A stretch of 64,000 nt of DNA from Proluteimonas luteida (lineage in GTDB: Bacteria; Pseudomonadota; Gammaproteobacteria; Xanthomonadales; Xanthomonadaceae). Shown one piece after another: positions 28,619-39,053 of this stretch (position 1 is its first letter; each line of letters starts with the position of its first letter). Where the stretch lies: NCBI RefSeq assembly GCF_021191695.1, contig NZ_JAIWPT010000013.1:62001-126000 (forward strand), written 5' to 3'. The notes beneath the pieces were generated by a model that saw nothing but the letters and a program-made list of their open reading frames with translations, had not been told where the DNA came from and did not search any database. The position numbers were made by a program, and so were the translations under genes.

Positions 28619-28651
28619 GCGAGGCTGTGACACCGATGACTGGAATGTGTC

Positions 28652-29065
28652 GTGAAATCTGAATTACCTTCCGCCGAAGAGTACGCATCGGAGCGCGCAA
28701 GATTTTCCGCGCTTGGAGTCGTCGATCTCCAAGCCGTGCAGCAGGAGGTCGTCGAGGACTACGAGAATCAAGTAGCACTCGATATCAACAACGATTGCAT
28801 GCGCCTGTCTGTGTTCGAGGGCGAGTACCGCTGGCACTTCCATCCAGATACCGACGAGCTGTTCCTGGTCATGGCCGGCGAGCTCCATATCGAATTCGAG
28901 GGCGGCACCGAAGCAACGCTTCGTGAGTGGCAGTGCATGGTCGTTCCTGCCGGTACAGTGCACAGAACCCGAGCCGTCGGCCGAACTGTCAACGTCACAT
29001 TCGAAAAGCAGGGCGCGGAAACCGTGTTCGTTGATCCGCTGCCTAATGATCCATCCAATCGTTAG
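28652..29065 (+). CDS. Cassette 14: cupin-domain protein
   Basis: A 137-residue single-domain cupin with GTG start. Metal-site residues of motif 1 are His62, His64 and Glu69 in WHFHPDTDELFLVMAGE. Motif 2 His104 lies in VVPAGTVHRTRAVG. Likely a small metal-binding enzyme or binding protein, ligand unknown. The stop TAG lies in the R' box of an internally deleted attC (29041-29067). Confidence 0.82.
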   Translation: MKSELPSAEEYASERARFSALGVVDLQAVQQEVVEDYENQVALDINNDCMRLSVFEGEYRWHFHPDTDELFLVMAGELHIEFEGGTEATLREWQCMVVPAGTVHRTRAVGRTVNVTFEKQGAETVFVDPLPNDPSNR

Positions 29066-29067
29066 GG
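29041..29067 (+). repeat. attC 14 remnant with central deletion
   Basis: GCCTAAT at 29041-29047, then GATCCATCCAAT resembling the usual CAATTCATTCAAG, then directly GTTAGGG at 29061-29067. About 32 bp of the hairpin region is missing. The site can no longer fold as a normal attC. Confidence 0.65.
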
Positions 29068-29071
29068 GCAC

Positions 29072-29402
29072 ATGAAGATTTTTGCGACGCTTGCGGTTCT
29101 TCTAGCGATTTCTGGCTGCGCGCATTGGTTTGGTCCTGCGGATGGCTTCTTCTATGCCGTCGGTTTTGCCCCGGACAAGGCTTCATGCGAGTTGTCTGTC
29201 GCTCCCGCAGGCTACGAAGGCCCCCCCAAGGACGCGTGCCGTGTCGGGAGAATTTCGGGAGAGCGTCATGATTCATCCGTCGCGCAAGGGGCACCATATC
29301 TCGCTGATCTGTGACAGCGCAGTTCTTGCGTCGCGCACTTTCAAGTACGGTCGTGACTTGGACATCGGCGGGGAGCTGATGGTCAATGGCAGCAATCACT
29401 GA
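29072..29402 (+). pseudogene. Cassette 15: small lipoprotein gene with a frameshift near a C7 run
   Basis: The frame from 29072 starts with a lipoprotein signal (MKIFATLAVLLAISGCAHW, lipobox ISGC). It is plausible to about 29240 and then ends at 29314. The alternative frame supplies a natural C-terminus (VSGEFRESVMIHPSRKGHHI, SRTFKYGRDLDIGGELMVNG) and a TGA at 29400-29402 within the R'' box of attC 15. A run of seven C at 29221-29227 lies before the switch point. Combined length would be about 109 residues. Slippage in the run, a nearby indel or a sequencing error would all explain this. Confidence 0.7.
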
Positions 29403-29565
29403 CAGTTCATTCGAGCCCCCGCTTGCCAATGCCGCCATCTGGATAGCGGCTCACCCTCACCGGCCACCCAGCACGCGATTCCAGCTCGCCGCAGCCGGAT
29501 GGATCTGGCTGGTTGTACAAGGTGGAGGGCTCGCCTACCTTTATTCCCAGACAGGTGCGGCCTGA
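29386..29565 (+). CDS. Possible 59-residue membrane-type ORF across attC 15
   Basis: ATG at 29386 lies inside the end of cassette 15 and the TGA at 29563-29565 lies in the R'' box of attC 16. The product ends with a hydrophobic stretch (QLAAAGWIWLVVQGGGLAYL). Because the 5' third is read from the previous cassette and the attC 15 remnant, this may only be the tail of an older gene fused by deletion. Low confidence that it is expressed. Confidence 0.3.
   Translation: MAAITDSSFEPPLANAAIWIAAHPHRPPSTRFQLAAAGWIWLVVQGGGLAYLYSQTGAA
29397..29426 (+). repeat. attC 15, 5' half only
   Basis: CACTGAC followed by AGTTCATTCGAGCCCCCGCTT matches the left half of the array's sites. No right half or R' box follows before attC 16. 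Confidence 0.55.
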
Positions 29566-29618
29566 CAATCATTCAAGCCGGCATTGCGTCGCGGCGCTGC
29601 TCGGTTCAGGTGTCAGCC
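29560..29618 (+). repeat. attC 16
   Basis: 59-bp site. R'' GCCTGAC at 29560-29566, R' GTCAGCC at 29612-29618. Left half ATTCATTCAAGCCGGC-like with one base missing. Confidence 0.75.
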
Positions 29619-29633
29619 ACCTTTGGAGGTCAC

Positions 29634-29978
29634 ATGAAATCTGGAAGCTGTCATTGCGGAGCAGTCCTGTTCTCGGTGGAAGGCGAGATCGATCAGGCAA
29701 TCGAATGCAACTGCTCGCATTGCAGTCGCAAAGGATTCCTGCTCTGGTTCGTTCCGCGACCGTCACTTGCGGTTTCCTCAGGCACGGAACGGCTAACCAC
29801 CTATACGTTCAACAAGCACGCTATCGAACATCAGTTTTGTTCGACTTGCGGCTGTCAGGCTTTCGGGCTTGGCAGCATGCCGGATGGCACCGAAATGGCT
29901 GCCATCAACATCCGCTGCCTGGAAGGCATCGAGTTGGATACCGTCAAACGGATCCAGGTCAATGGGCGTGCGTTCTAG
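29634..29978 (+). CDS. Cassette 17: GFA-family (CENP-V/GFA) zinc protein
   Basis: A 114-residue protein of the glutathione-dependent formaldehyde-activating (GFA) fold. Zinc ligands visible are Cys6 and Cys8 (GSCHCGAV), Cys25, Cys27 and Cys30 (CNCSHC), and Cys69, Cys72 and Cys74 (CSTCGC). Length matches the family. Unlike most cassettes it has its own strong ribosome-binding site (GGAGG five bases before the ATG). The actual substrate of such proteins is usually unknown; formaldehyde detoxification is only a family name here. Confidence 0.88.
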   Translation: MKSGSCHCGAVLFSVEGEIDQAIECNCSHCSRKGFLLWFVPRPSLAVSSGTERLTTYTFNKHAIEHQFCSTCGCQAFGLGSMPDGTEMAAINIRCLEGIELDTVKRIQVNGRAF

Positions 29979-29986
29979 CAGGCGGC

Positions 29987-30049
29987 AGCCGACAGTCCAT
30001 TCAAGCACCCGACACCGCTTGTGCCCTACCCGGCAGTCCCCCGTTGAGG
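29987..30049 (+). repeat. attC 17 (degenerate), right end of the array
   Basis: AGCCGAC at 29987-29993, then AGTCCATTCAAGCACCCGACACC and a decayed interior, ending in GTTGAGG at 30043-30049. To the right the DNA returns to GC-rich chromosomal character. Confidence 0.55.
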
Positions 30050-30312
30050 TCGAGCCCGCGCCTCGGCTGGGCCCCGGAACGAGGCGACGCCGGTAGGCGC
30101 AGTCTTCGCCGGAGCCGCGGCACATCGGTTCGGGTACCCGCCAATACATTCCTGGATGCGCTGGCGGAGCGTGAGTGGCATACCCTGCAGGAAGGGCATC
30201 GCCTCATTCGCCGGAAGAAGAGCGATTCCTCATGCCGGGCAGGTCGTTCATGGTGAAAGGCCGTCCATCTTTTCCCGGCATTCCGGCACCTTCTCTGCGA
30301 GGAGCCCACGCA
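30050..30312. other. Non-coding right flank of the array
   Basis: GC-rich sequence without attC-like structure or a convincing gene. It ends with the thioesterase ribosome-binding site (GAGGAG). An open frame from 30175 continues into the thioesterase but its first 46 residues look unlike the family. Confidence 0.5.
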
Positions 30313-30735
30313 ATGTCGATTTCCCTCGAGGCTGCACGGCAGGTCCTGCAGTCCCAGCCCTTCAGCCGGCTGCTGGACGCCGAACTCGCCGCTTTCTCCG
30401 ACGCTGGCGTCGAACTCCGGCTGCCAGTCTCCGCGCAGCTGACGCAGCAGCATGGCTTCGTGCATGGCGGCGTCGTGTCTTATGCGGCGGACAATGCACT
30501 CACCTTCGCTGGCGGCGCGGCGCTCGGGCCGGCCGTGGTCACGTCCGAGTTCAAGATCAACTACCTGCGTCCGGCCACGGGCCAGGCGCTGGTCGCGCGG
30601 GCGCACGTGGTGCATGCCGGCAGGACCCAGGCGGTGTGCCGCTGCGAGGTCTTCAGCGTGTCGGACGACGGCGAGGCCCTTTGCGCGGTCGCGCAGGGCA
30701 CGATCGCATCGATCGCCAAGCGGGATGGCGCATAG
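30313..30735 (+). CDS. PaaI-like hotdog thioesterase
   Basis: A 140-residue hotdog-fold acyl-CoA thioesterase of the PaaI/YbgC type. The segment QQHGFVHGGVVSYAADNALT carries the conserved HGG and catalytic Asp/Asn pattern. FKINYLRPATGQALVARAHV is the second half. The start at 30313 (MSISLEAARQ) follows GAGGAGCCC and fits the family length, so the longer frame from 30175 is not used. First conserved chromosomal gene right of the cassette array. Confidence 0.88.
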   Translation: MSISLEAARQVLQSQPFSRLLDAELAAFSDAGVELRLPVSAQLTQQHGFVHGGVVSYAADNALTFAGGAALGPAVVTSEFKINYLRPATGQALVARAHVVHAGRTQAVCRCEVFSVSDDGEALCAVAQGTIASIAKRDGA

Positions 30736-30829
30736 CGCCTGCATCCGCACTTCAGGCACCGCCCTGTCCCGAAGGCACGCGGTGCCGATGCGCCGTGACG
30801 ACACCGGCGCATCGGCATTCCGCATCGCC

Positions 30830-32989
30830 TCACTTCAGGCCGCGGAACTCCAGCAGCGGTTCCACGCTCGGGTCCTTGCCGCGGAACTCGCGATAGGCGG
30901 TCGGCAGGTCGCGGGAGTGGCCGATCGACAGCACCTTGTCGCGGAAGACCTGGCCGTTCTCGCGGGTCAGGCCGCCGTTCTCGCGGAACCACTGGAAAGC
31001 GTCGTGGTCGAGTACCTCGGCGCCGAAGTAGGCGTAGTAGCCGGCCGCGTAGCCGCCGCCCCAGATGTGGTTGAAATAGCTGGTGCGGTAGCGCGGCGGG
31101 ACCGCCGGCAGGTCGACCTTGTACTTCGCCAGCGATGCGGCCTCGAACTCGTCGACGTCCTGCTTCGCCTCGCCGGGCGGCAGCGTGTGCCAGGCCAGGT
31201 CCAGCAGCGCGGCCGACAGGTACTCGGTGGTGGCGTAGCCCTGGTTGAAGGTGCGCGCCTTGACGATCCTGTCGACCAGTTCCTGCGGCATCGGCTCGCC
31301 GGTCCGGTGGTGCTTCGCGTAGTTGGCGAACACCTTGGGGTCGAGCGCCCAGTGCTCGTTGAACTGCGACGGGAACTCGACGAAATCGCGCGGGACGTTG
31401 GTGCCGGCCAGCGAGGGATACGTCGTCTTGGAGAAGAAGCCGTGCAGCGCATGGCCGAACTCGTGGAACAGCGTGGTCACGTCGTCGAAACTCAGCAGCG
31501 CGGGCTGGCCTGCGGCGGGCTTGGTGAAATTCTCGACGTTGTAGACCACCGGGATCGCGCCGGTCAGGCCGTTCTGCTCGACGAAGTTGCCCATCCACGC
31601 GCCGCCCTGCTTGCTGTCGCGCTTGAACGGGTCGAGGTAGAACAGCGCGATCTGGGTGCCGTCTTCGTCCTTGATGTCGAACACGCGCACGTCGGGGTGG
31701 TAGACCGGCAGGTCGGTGCGCTCGGTGGCGGTGATGCCGTAGAGCTGGTTGGCGGCGAAGAACACGCCGTCCGTGAGCACGCGGTCGAGCTCGAAATAGG
31801 GGCGGATCTGCGCCTCGTCGAGATCGAACTCCGCGCGGCGCACCTGCTCGGCGTAGAAGTCCCAGTCGGCGGCGCCGGCGGTGAAACCGCCGTCCTGCGC
31901 GTCGACCACGGCCTGGATCCTGGCCAGCTCGGCGCGCGCGCGCGCGGTCGCGGCGGGCACGGTGTCGGTCAGCAGCTTCAACGCGGCCGCGGGGGTCTTG
32001 GCCATCTGGTCGGCGATGCTGTAGGCGGCGTAGTTGTCGAAGCCAAGCAGCTGCGCCTTGCGCGCGCGCAGTTCGGCCAGGCGCTGGATCGTGGCGCGGG
32101 TGTCGTTGGCGTCGCCCTTCTCGGCGCGGCCGGTCGAGGCAGCCAGCACCTCTTCGCGCAGCGCGCGGTCGGTCAGCGAGGCCAGCACCGGCTGCTGGGT
32201 GGTGTTCTGCAGGCTCAGCAGCCACTGGCCGTCCTTGCCGGCGGCCTTGGCGGCGTCGGCCGCGGCGGCGATCGCGCCTTCGTCCAGGCCGTCGAGCCGG
32301 GCCACGTCGGTGACGAACACGCCACCGGCATTGCCGGCGGCCAGCAGCTTGTTGCCGAAGGCGGTCGACAGCGTCGACTCCTCGGCGTTGAGCTTGCGCA
32401 GCTCGGCCTTGTCGGTGTCGGACAGCAGCGCGCCGGCGCGCTCGAAGTTCTGCTGGGTGCGCTCGACCAGGGTCTTCTGCTCCGGCGTGAGTTCGAGGCT
32501 GTCGCGCTGGTCGTACAGGGCCTTGACCCGGGCGAACAGTGCGGGATCGAGGTGGATCTCGTCGCTGTGCTCCGCGAGTTTCGGCGCCAGCGCCTCTTCG
32601 GCGGCCTGCAGGGTCTCGTTGGTATTGGCGGAGGTCAGGGCGAAGAACACGCTGGCGCTGCGGGTCAGCAGTTCGCCGCTGCGCTCCAGCGCCTCGATGG
32701 TGTTGGCGAAGGTCGGCGGCTCGGGGTTGTCGGCGATCTTCCGCACCTCGGCCAGGTGCTGGCGCATGCCTTCCTCGATCGCCGGCTGGTAGTCGCCGTC
32801 CTCGAGCTTGTCGAACTGCGGCGCCTGGAACGGCAGCGGACTGGCGACGAACAGGACGTTGTCGCCCGGGGCGGGCGCGGCGGACGCGGCATCGTGGGAA
32901 GCGGGCATCGTGGACTCGTTGGACGTGCGGTCGCCGCAGGCGGTGAGCGCCAGGGCGATCGCGGAAGACAGGAGCAACGTACGCAACAT
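30830..32989 (-). CDS. dcp: M3-family peptidyl-dipeptidase (Dcp-like), exported lipoprotein
   Basis: A 719-residue zinc peptidase. The N-terminus is a lipoprotein signal (MLRTLLLSSAIALALTACGD). The zinc motif HEFGHALHG lies near residue 507 and EFPSQFNEHWALDP follows with the third ligand region. The M3 C-terminal segment is SYFNHIWGGGYAAGYYAYFG. It should remove dipeptides from peptide C-termini in the periplasm. The start at 32989 is used since it begins the signal; longer frames upstream extend into non-coding sequence. Confidence 0.94.
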   Translation of the reverse strand: MLRTLLLSSAIALALTACGDRTSNESTMPASHDAASAAPAPGDNVLFVASPLPFQAPQFDKLEDGDYQPAIEEGMRQHLAEVRKIADNPEPPTFANTIEALERSGELLTRSASVFFALTSANTNETLQAAEEALAPKLAEHSDEIHLDPALFARVKALYDQRDSLELTPEQKTLVERTQQNFERAGALLSDTDKAELRKLNAEESTLSTAFGNKLLAAGNAGGVFVTDVARLDGLDEGAIAAAADAAKAAGKDGQWLLSLQNTTQQPVLASLTDRALREEVLAASTGRAEKGDANDTRATIQRLAELRARKAQLLGFDNYAAYSIADQMAKTPAAALKLLTDTVPAATARARAELARIQAVVDAQDGGFTAGAADWDFYAEQVRRAEFDLDEAQIRPYFELDRVLTDGVFFAANQLYGITATERTDLPVYHPDVRVFDIKDEDGTQIALFYLDPFKRDSKQGGAWMGNFVEQNGLTGAIPVVYNVENFTKPAAGQPALLSFDDVTTLFHEFGHALHGFFSKTTYPSLAGTNVPRDFVEFPSQFNEHWALDPKVFANYAKHHRTGEPMPQELVDRIVKARTFNQGYATTEYLSAALLDLAWHTLPPGEAKQDVDEFEAASLAKYKVDLPAVPPRYRTSYFNHIWGGGYAAGYYAYFGAEVLDHDAFQWFRENGGLTRENGQVFRDKVLSIGHSRDLPTAYREFRGKDPSVEPLLEFRGLK

Positions 32990-33144
32990 GGGAAGGAACT
33001 CCGGCAGATTCAACGCGGGGACTGGCATCGGCCGCGGGATCTCCGGCCTGCCAGCCGCATAGGGTGCGCCGGTTTGCCGCGATGGGAAAGGTCCCCGGGC
33101 CCGGAACGGCCGGCGCCGCCGCAACAGGCTGGCCCCGGCGGGCC

Positions 33145-34227
33145 CTACTCGGCGAACCGCCGGCTGTCGCAGACCTCCGGGCCGACGTCGCGCATGCCGC
33201 CGTTCTCGAACACGCCGACCTGGTGCGCCGGCGCCTCGCCGGGCGTGGCCGCGCCCGGGAAACGCGCGGCGATGCGGCGGGCGGCCGCGTCCTCGTCGGC
33301 GGTGGCCGCGGCGGCCAGTCCGGCGGCGCCATCGCGGATGACACGGCGACGCGGATCGGCATCGGGCAGCGCGCGGATGTCCGGGTGCGCATCCAACAAC
33401 CGGTACCAAGCCAGCGCCTGCGCAAGATCGGGCGTGACCGACTGCGCAAGGAAGGTGCGGAAATGGCCGGTACCGCCATCGGAATAGGCCACGGCCAGCG
33501 CATACATGCTGGCGACGTCGCCCTGTGCCGCGGCGCGGGTGGCGACCGCCTCGGCCTCGCCGCGGTAGGTCTGCAACGCCGGCAGGGCGTCCATCAGGTC
33601 ATGGAAGCGGAACGCGTTGCCGCTGGCGTAGTGGCGCATCGACGGTACATGGCCGGCCAGTGCGGCTTGGCGCCAGTAGCGCGCGCGGGTCGCCGGGTCG
33701 GCCGGCGCGATGCCTTCGCAATGCCGGATCGCGGTTTCCAGCGCGGCGATCCGTTCGCGGGTACGCGCCTGCGCGGCGCCGGCCGCATCGCGCGCCTGCT
33801 GCGGCAGCTCGGCGGCGCGCTCGCGCAGCGCCTGCTGCTGTGCGTCCTGTCCCTGCAGCGCGCGCAGCTGCTGGCGCTGGCCGTCGCAGCGCTCGTGCTC
33901 GGCGGCCACCCGGCAGGCGGCGCGCGCATCGCCGCGGCCGGCGCGCGCGACCAGTTCGTCGTGGATCAGGCGCAGTGGCTGGTCGGAAGGCGGCAGTGGC
34001 GTGTCGGCCAGCGCCCGCGCCTGCGCGATACGCGAGGGCGGTGCGGTATCCGCCCCCGCGGCCGGCGTCGCGTCGGTCGCGGCCGGCACTGCGATGCCGG
34101 CGCTGCCGGTCGCGGCATCCGCGCCACCGTCGCGCAGCACCAGGACATACCAGATGCCCAGCACCGATACGGACACCGCGACGGCGACAGCGAGGCCCAG
34201 GCCGAAGCGACGTCCCGGCGAGGTCAT
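33145..34227 (-). CDS. Hypothetical membrane-anchored protein with Sel1-like helical region
   Basis: A 360-residue protein with one N-terminal membrane segment (about residues 9-31) and an Ala/Thr/Pro linker. A charged, probably coiled region (about 120-175) and a helical domain with WRQAALAGHVPSMRHYASGN and AAAQGDVASMYALAVAYSDG follow. The last two fit Sel1/TPR-like repeats. The start at 34227 opens the membrane anchor; the frame from 34323 overlaps the acyltransferase gene. No enzymatic motif seen. Confidence 0.65.
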   Translation of the reverse strand: MTSPGRRFGLGLAVAVAVSVSVLGIWYVLVLRDGGADAATGSAGIAVPAATDATPAAGADTAPPSRIAQARALADTPLPPSDQPLRLIHDELVARAGRGDARAACRVAAEHERCDGQRQQLRALQGQDAQQQALRERAAELPQQARDAAGAAQARTRERIAALETAIRHCEGIAPADPATRARYWRQAALAGHVPSMRHYASGNAFRFHDLMDALPALQTYRGEAEAVATRAAAQGDVASMYALAVAYSDGGTGHFRTFLAQSVTPDLAQALAWYRLLDAHPDIRALPDADPRRRVIRDGAAGLAAAATADEDAAARRIAARFPGAATPGEAPAHQVGVFENGGMRDVGPEVCDSRRFAE

Positions 34228-34255
34228 CGGACGCGGCGCGCGCAGGCCGGGCGGC

Positions 34256-34864
34256 TCATACCGTGCCGCGGTTCTTGCCGATCCACGGCGCGTACCAGGC
34301 GCGGATGCGCGCCATGTCGGCATCGGGGTCGTCGCCGGGATGGAATAGCGGGCCGAAGCCGATGACCCGGTCGGGATAGTGCAGGTACAGCGGCAGGATC
34401 GGCACGTTGGCCGCGCGCGCGATCTTCAAAAAACCCGATTTCCAGCGCTCGACCCGGCTGCGCGTGCCCTCGGGCGCCAGGCCGTACCAGAACGGACGGC
34501 CACCGGTCAGCGCCGCGGCGGCCTGCTGCACCACGTTGGAGGCGCGGCTGCGGTCGATGGGGATCACGCCCAGCCGCTTGAGCACCCAGCCCAGCACCGG
34601 CACCCGGAACAGCGATTCCTTGCCGAGCACGCGGACGTCCAGGCCCAGCGCGGCCTTCGCGGCGAAGGCCCACAGGCCGTCCCAGTTGGACGAATGCGGT
34701 GCGCCGATCAGCACGAGCCGCGGTTCGTCGGGCAGTTCGCCGACCAGGCGCCAGCCGCCGACGCGCAGGATGCTGCGGCCGATCCAGCGCGCCAGCCGGC
34801 TGGGTTTGACGCGCGGCGCCCTGGGCGGCACCGGGATCAGGATGTCGTGGTTCGCTGCGGTCAT
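34256..34864 (-). CDS. 1-acyl-glycerol-3-phosphate acyltransferase-like (PlsC family)
   Basis: A 202-residue acyltransferase. Motif I is HSSNWD (His57-x4-Asp62) and motif III region APEGTRSRVERWKSGF. PILPLYLHYPDRVIGFG gives the motif IV-like strand. It would transfer an acyl group to a lysophospholipid at the inner membrane. Shorter than PlsC and without an N-terminal membrane segment, like other small members in Xanthomonadaceae. Confidence 0.87.
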   Translation of the reverse strand: MTAANHDILIPVPPRAPRVKPSRLARWIGRSILRVGGWRLVGELPDEPRLVLIGAPHSSNWDGLWAFAAKAALGLDVRVLGKESLFRVPVLGWVLKRLGVIPIDRSRASNVVQQAAAALTGGRPFWYGLAPEGTRSRVERWKSGFLKIARAANVPILPLYLHYPDRVIGFGPLFHPGDDPDADMARIRAWYAPWIGKNRGTV

Positions 34865-34894
34865 GCGGCCTCGTGCCAGTGTTCGATGCGTGGT

Positions 34895-35320
34895 TCAGCT
34901 GTCCCAGTCGCGCACGGCGCGACCCCGCTTGATGTTACTGCGTTCGCGTTTCTCGCCGAGCCGCCGTTCCTTCGACCCGCGCGTGGGCCGCGTGGCGATG
35001 CGCTTGCGCGGCGCATGCAGGCCGCTGGCGATGAACGCGGCCAGGCGCTCGCGCGCGTCCTCGCGATTGCGCTCCTGGGTCCGGAAACGCTGCGCGTTGA
35101 TCACCAGCACGCCGTCGTCGGTCAGGCGCCGGTCGCGCTTGGCCAGCAGCCGCGCGCGCACCGCCTCGTCGAGCGACGGCGAATTGGCGATGTCGAAACG
35201 CAGCTCCACCGCGGTGGACACCTTGTTGACGTTCTGCCCGCCGGGCCCGCTGGCGCGCACGAAGCGCTCCACCAGTTCCTGTTCCGGGATGGCCGGGGCC
35301 GCGGGCATGGTCGTCGTCAT
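34895..35320 (-). CDS. arfB: Alternative ribosome-rescue factor ArfB (YaeJ)
   Basis: A 141-residue peptidyl-tRNA hydrolase domain protein. GGQ at residues 27-29 lies within VRASGPGGQNVNKVSTAVEL. The C-terminal tail is strongly basic (RKRIATRPTRGSKERRLGEK), as needed to enter the mRNA channel. It rescues stalled ribosomes. The start at 35320 (MTTTMPAAP) gives the family length. Ends with RAVRDWDS. Confidence 0.94.
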   Translation of the reverse strand: MTTTMPAAPAIPEQELVERFVRASGPGGQNVNKVSTAVELRFDIANSPSLDEAVRARLLAKRDRRLTDDGVLVINAQRFRTQERNREDARERLAAFIASGLHAPRKRIATRPTRGSKERRLGEKRERSNIKRGRAVRDWDS

Positions 35321-35378
35321 CGGCGGCGATTGTAGACGCAGCGGCATGGCGGACCGGCGACACGGCATCGACGCAGGC

Positions 35379-36071
35379 TCAACCCGAGGCCGTGCCCGGG
35401 AACAGCAGCAGCGCGCGGGCGAAGGCCGCATCGGGCGGCGCGTGGATCGACAGCCGTTCGCCGGTCCGCGGATGGACGAACCCCAGCCGCTCGGCATGCA
35501 GCAGCATGCGGTGCACGCCGAGCATGCGGAAATTGCGGTTGTGGCGGCCGTCGCCATGGCTGGTGTCGCCGATCAGGTGGTGCGACAGGTGCTTGAGGTG
35601 ACGGCGGATCTGGCGGAAGCGCCCGGTCAGCGGTTCGGCCCGCAGCAGGGCGTAGCGCGAGGTCGGGAAGCCCGCCGACGGCAGCGCCAGCTCGGTCGTC
35701 ACCAGCCGGGTGAAGCGGGTCTGCGCCGGCTTCTTCAGCGGCTTGCCGGGGCCGCCGTCGAGCGGGTGGTCCACCATCAGCTCCGCCTCCGGCCAGCCGC
35801 GGCAGACCGCGAGGTAGTGCTTGTCGACGCTGCGCGACATCAGCTGCTCGCCCAGCGCGGCGGCGGTGTCGCGGTCGAAGGCGACCAGTAGGCAGCCGCT
35901 GGTGGCGCGGTCGAGCCGATGGGCGAGGAAGATCGGGCAGCCGAACTGGTCGCGCAGGCGGTCGGCGAGGAACTCGTGCTCGCCGCGCGCCAGCTTGCTG
36001 TCGTGGACCATCATGCCGGCCGGCTTGTCGACGACGGCCAGCCACGGGTCCGCATAACGCACTTCGATCAT
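35379..36071 (-). CDS. truC: tRNA pseudouridine synthase TruC-like (RluA family)
   Basis: A 230-residue RluA-family pseudouridine synthase. The catalytic motif HRLDRATSGCLLVA has Asp54. LLRAEPLTGRFRQIRRHLKH and GDTSHGDGRHNRNFR match TruC, which modifies U65 of tRNA. No S4 domain. It faces the divergent M16 peptidase gene with about 85 bp between starts. Confidence 0.9.
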   Translation of the reverse strand: MIEVRYADPWLAVVDKPAGMMVHDSKLARGEHEFLADRLRDQFGCPIFLAHRLDRATSGCLLVAFDRDTAAALGEQLMSRSVDKHYLAVCRGWPEAELMVDHPLDGGPGKPLKKPAQTRFTRLVTTELALPSAGFPTSRYALLRAEPLTGRFRQIRRHLKHLSHHLIGDTSHGDGRHNRNFRMLGVHRMLLHAERLGFVHPRTGERLSIHAPPDAAFARALLLFPGTASG

Positions 36072-36156
36072 GACGACACCGGCCTGCCTGTCCGCGGCGG
36101 GGCGCCGCGGGCGATCTGTTATTTTCGCCGATCTTCAGGCTCCAGCAGGGGAATCC

Positions 36157-38919
<2,763 letters not shown>

Positions 38920-38949
38920 GGATGCGGCGCCCGAACCATCGCCAGCCGT

Positions 38950-39010
38950 GTAGGGCGGGTCTCGACCCGCCGCGCCGGTTGACACCATGGCGGGTCGAGA
39001 CCCGCCCTAC
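38950..39010. repeat. Perfect 22-bp inverted repeat between convergent genes
   Basis: Arms 38950-38971 and 38989-39010 are exact reverse complements, starting GTAGGGCGGGTCTCGACCC and separated by 17 bp. It sits between the 3' ends of the M16 peptidase and panE genes. It may act as a bidirectional terminator or be a REP pair of a family distinct from the one at 50.9 kb. Confidence 0.85.
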
Positions 39011-39053
39011 CTCCGATCGGCCCGCGTACAGGTCAAGCGACTGCACGCCCCGC

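Larger units (their letters stand above)
23053..30049 (+). mobile_element. Integrase-less integron cassette array (CALIN-like), 17 attC sites or remnants
   Basis: About 7 kb of lower-GC DNA made of short plus-strand genes, each followed by a roughly 60-bp imperfect palindrome. The palindromes begin with an R''-like box (consensus GCCTAAC), continue with AATTCATTCAAGCCGA, have a short GC-rich hairpin (GCCGCTTCGCGGC) and end GGCTTAACTCAGGC plus an R'-like box (GTTAGGC). This is the structure of integron attC sites of the Xanthomonas/Pseudomonas chromosomal type. A GTTAGCC box at 23053-23059 marks the left recombination point. No intI lies in the window. Stop codons of several genes sit inside the R'' box (TAA of CCTAAC), typical of cassettes. 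Confidence 0.9.

Noticed and set aside
23493..30049. CRISPR array, because of evenly similar repeats
   Set aside because: Repeats are 56-60 bp palindromes separated by variable gene-length segments (about 160-580 bp), not short uniform spacers.
30175..30312. N-terminal 46-residue extension of the thioesterase
   Set aside because: The extension is unlike hotdog thioesterases, and a good ribosome-binding site precedes the ATG at 30313.
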